A stretch of 9,207 nt of DNA from Actinomycetales bacterium (GTDB lineage: Bacteria > Actinomycetota > Actinomycetes > Actinomycetales > Dermabacteraceae), in assembly GCA_012799425.1 (NCBI GenBank), contig JAAZLF010000365.1, positions 1-9,207 on the forward strand, written 5' to 3'. The notes under the pieces were generated by a model. It did not search any database, had not been told where the DNA came from, and worked only from the letters and a program-made list of their open reading frames with translations. The translations under genes and the position numbers were made by a program. Below, one piece after another: positions 5,801 to 9,207 of this stretch (positions are counted from its first letter, which is position 1; the number at the start of each line of letters is the position of its first letter).

Positions 5801-6016
5801 ATGAACGCGACCACCACCCCGTTCCAGGTGACCGGCATGACCTGCGGCCACTGCGAGATGTCCGTGCGCGAGGAGGTCAGCGAGATCGCCGGTGTGCAGG
5901 ACGTCGAGGTCAGCCACGAGACCGGCATGCTGCGCGTCGTCTCCGAGCAGCCGGTGGACGAGTCCGCCGTGCTCGCCGCAGTCAGCGAGGCCGGGTACTC
6001 CGCGGTGCGCGCCTGA
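5801..6016 (+). CDS. copZ: Copper chaperone CopZ
   Basis: A 71-residue stand-alone heavy-metal-associated domain of the usual length. It binds Cu(I) through the two cysteines of GMTCGHC (12-18; Cys15 and Cys18) and is expected to hand it to CopA or to CsoR in the cytoplasm. The rest follows the ferredoxin-like fold pattern: V.GM.C at strand one, a helix with [23 protein letters not shown] strands, and the conserved GYSAVRA end. GAAGGAG (5789-5795) lies five bases before the ATG, a strong ribosome site. It is the first gene of the copper operon, under two CsoR-like operators, and its TGA overlaps the next ATG by one base (TGATG). Confidence 0.96.
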   Translation: MNATTTPFQVTGMTCGHCEMSVREEVSEIAGVQDVEVSHETGMLRVVSEQPVDESAVLAAVSEAGYSAVRA

Positions 6017-6144
6017 TGCGGGCCGGCACGAAGGTGGCCCTGTACAGCCTGCTGCTGATCGCACTTTTCGCCGCGTCGTACCTTCTCGCCGGCGCACTGG
6101 TGCCCGAGTCGTGGGTGACGGGCTGGACCGGCTCCGGCCACTGA
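6016..6144 (+). CDS. Small single-helix membrane protein between copZ and copA (42 aa)
   Basis: A 42-residue frame beginning at the ATG that overlaps the copZ stop (TGATG) and ending in TGA at 6142-6144. A short basic N-terminus (MRAGTK) is followed by a hydrophobic stretch, residues 7-29, long enough for one membrane helix with the C-terminus outside, then [13 protein letters not shown] ending in His42. There is no Shine-Dalgarno, so translation would depend on re-initiation after copZ. From memory this looks like the N-terminal anchor of a longer protein (VVPE...GWT then a His/Gly-rich domain) found in copper loci of other Micrococcales; if so this is a truncated or minimal form. The DNA that follows reads in frame as Pro/His-rich residues, which may be a decayed remnant or chance. 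Its position and high GC at third positions favour a real gene. Function unknown. Confidence 0.62.
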   Translation: MRAGTKVALYSLLLIALFAASYLLAGALVPESWVTGWTGSGH

Positions 6145-6251
6145 GCCCCTACCGGACCGCACCGCGGCCCCCGTCAGCGCCCTCACCCGCATCCTCGCGC
6201 CCCGAACCATCCGACAGCGAGCACAGCGCTCGCAGGAGAGGAACTCCCACC

Positions 6252-8573
<2,322 letters not shown>

Positions 8574-8605
8574 GCACCCCGCCCGCCACCTCCCGAAGGA
8601 GTCCT

Positions 8606-8968
8606 GTGACCACCACCGACCCGAGCACCGGCGACACCGCCACCACCGACGCCCCCGCCTCGCAGGGGTGCCAGATCCATGGGCACCATCACGGCTACAT
8701 CTCCGAGAAGTCCCGCTACCTCGCACGCCTCAAGCGCATCGAGGGACAGGCCCGGGGCCTGCATCGGATGGTCGATGAGGAGAAGTACTGCATCGACATC
8801 CTCACGCAGATCAGCGCGCTCAAGAGCGCGCTGGACGGGGTGGCGATGGGGCTGCTCGAGGACCATCTCCAGCATTGTGTGGTCGACGCCGCGCGCGCAG
8901 GCGGTCAGGAGGCGGAGGAGAAGCTCCAGGAGGCCACCGCGGCCATCGCGCGGCTCGTGCGCTCCTGA
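8606..8968 (+). CDS. csoR: Copper-sensing transcriptional repressor CsoR
   Basis: A 120-residue DUF156/CsoR-family repressor. The Cu(I) ligands are Cys62, His87 and Cys91, with the canonical spacing (Cys, 25 residues, His, 4 residues, Cys) in DEEKYCIDILTQISA and EDHLQHCV. RLKRIEGQARGL at 41-52 is the conserved basic first-helix region involved in DNA contact. The protein closely resembles the longer actinobacterial form known from Streptomyces, including the HGY before the core. Its N-terminal extension holds GCQIHGHHHGY (21-31), a Cys/His cluster that could bind metal. GTG is chosen as start because GAAGGAG (8595-8601) lies just before it. As last gene of the operon it would repress its own promoter at 5721-5749 through the two palindromes and release them on Cu(I) binding. 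Confidence 0.96.
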   Translation: MTTTDPSTGDTATTDAPASQGCQIHGHHHGYISEKSRYLARLKRIEGQARGLHRMVDEEKYCIDILTQISALKSALDGVAMGLLEDHLQHCVVDAARAGGQEAEEKLQEATAAIARLVRS

Positions 8969-9008
8969 TCCTCTCCGCGATCGGCGAGCACGCTGCGCGG
9001 GAGCCGTC

Positions 9009-9036
9009 GGCGCCCCGTGGCGCCCACGCCTGGGCG
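9009..9036 (+). terminator. Overlapping GC-rich hairpins after csoR
   Basis: GGCGCC (9009-9014) pairs with GGCGCC (9019-9024) around CCGT. CGCCCA (9021-9026) pairs with TGGGCG (9031-9036) around CGCC. The two stems share 9021-9024, so only one can form at a time. There is no T-tract. They begin 40 bp after the csoR stop and are the best candidates for the end of the copper operon. Confidence 0.35.
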
Positions 9037-9071
9037 ATGGACTAGAGTCCACGGTAGGCTGTGATGGCGGC

Positions 9072-9077
9072 CATAAT
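9072..9077 (+). promoter_or_regulatory. Possible -10 element for the last gene
   Basis: CATAAT is 5 of 6 to the -10 consensus and identical to the -10 at 2175-2180. The best -35 at a fitting distance, TCCACG (9048-9053), is poor. A palindrome-like GGACTAGAGTCC (9039-9050) sits just upstream where a regulator could bind. The start would be near 9084, giving a leader of about 58 nt. Confidence 0.4.
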
Positions 9078-9091
9078 CGTTCCGCACCCGC

Positions 9092-9108
9092 GCAGGCCAG
9101 GGGCCTGC
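9092..9108 (+). other. Hairpin in the leader of the last gene
   Basis: GCAGGCC (9092-9098) pairs perfectly with GGCCTGC (9102-9108) around AGG. If transcription starts near 9084 this stem is close to the 5' end of the mRNA, where it could stabilise the transcript. A further 5-bp stem, ATCGA/TCGAT (9129-9133 with 9139-9143), would place the GGAGA ribosome site in its loop. Confidence 0.4.
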
Positions 9109-9141
9109 ATCGAGCGTGCGTCGGCAGGATCGAGGAGATCG

Positions 9142-9207
9142 ATGACCGAGAAGTCTGTGCCCCGGGCGCAGGACAGCGAGCTGTCCACCGTCTCGGCGGC
9201 GCCCGCC
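9142..9207 (+). CDS. Start of an unidentified gene, cut by the window edge
   Basis: ATG at 9142 follows GAGGAG (9132-9137) at four bases, and the frame stays open to the window end (22 codons). The visible residues, MTEKSVPRAQDSELSTVSAA and onward, are polar and low in complexity, like the disordered N-terminal tail of many actinobacterial transporters or soluble enzymes. No domain is visible, so I give no function. It is separated from csoR by 173 bp with hairpins and a possible promoter, so it probably does not belong to the copper operon. Confidence 0.65.
   Translation, partial: MTEKSVPRAQDSELSTVSAAPA

Noticed and set aside
5892..6251. Upstream extension of the copA frame
   Set aside because: It overlaps copZ and the small ORF in another frame and reads as Arg/Pro/Ser-rich sequence. 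The ATG at 6252 has a good ribosome site and begins just before the metal-binding domain.

Overview
The window is GC-rich DNA with actinobacterial features: rare AT-rich patches only at promoters, GTG and ATG starts, TGA as the usual stop, a CsoR-type copper repressor and a mycothiol-dependent-isomerase-type DinB fold protein. A one-step meso-diaminopimelate dehydrogenase implies meso-DAP peptidoglycan and lysine synthesis by the dehydrogenase route. The protein styles suggest a member of Micrococcales such as Brachybacterium (Dermabacteraceae). That placement is inferred from recognition and has not been searched.

Layout. Bases 1-963 hold most of ddh, entering from outside the window, followed by two GC-rich hairpins. 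A tRNA-His gene (GTG anticodon, encoded CCA) at 1193-1268 ends in a textbook intrinsic terminator. Next is a stand-alone (p)ppGpp synthetase of the RelQ/YjbM type (1412-2179). The last codons of that gene carry a promoter whose predicted start is the A of the next ATG, so the following gene is probably read from a leaderless mRNA. It opens a tight three-gene unit: a uronate-dehydrogenase-like SDR (2187-2978), a Pr6Pr-type six-helix membrane protein (2975-3613, ATGA overlap) and a cytochrome P450 (3618-4802, 4-nt gap). A gene of the maleylpyruvate isomerase/DinB type runs towards it on the minus strand (4820-5662) but is interrupted by an in-frame amber codon at 5429-5431.

The right half is a self-regulated copper-efflux operon: copZ (5801-6016), an overlapping 42-codon single-helix ORF (6016-6144), copA (6252-8573) and csoR (8606-8968). 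Its promoter (TTGCGC-17-TATAAA, 5721-5749) is covered by one CsoR-like palindrome (5730-5746). A second copy lies 33 bp downstream (5763-5779), about three helical turns away. In the expected scheme CopZ carries Cu(I) to CopA for export, and CsoR represses the operon until it binds Cu(I) through C62/H87/C91. After csoR comes a hairpin-rich gap with a possible promoter and the first 22 codons of an unidentified gene (9142-9207).

No insertion sequence, CRISPR array, integrase or phage gene is visible. The points most worth a second look are the small ORF between copZ and copA, the amber-interrupted gene, the dual-operator promoter, the leaderless promoter, and the SDR/Pr6Pr/P450 unit, whose P450 lacks two usually conserved residues.
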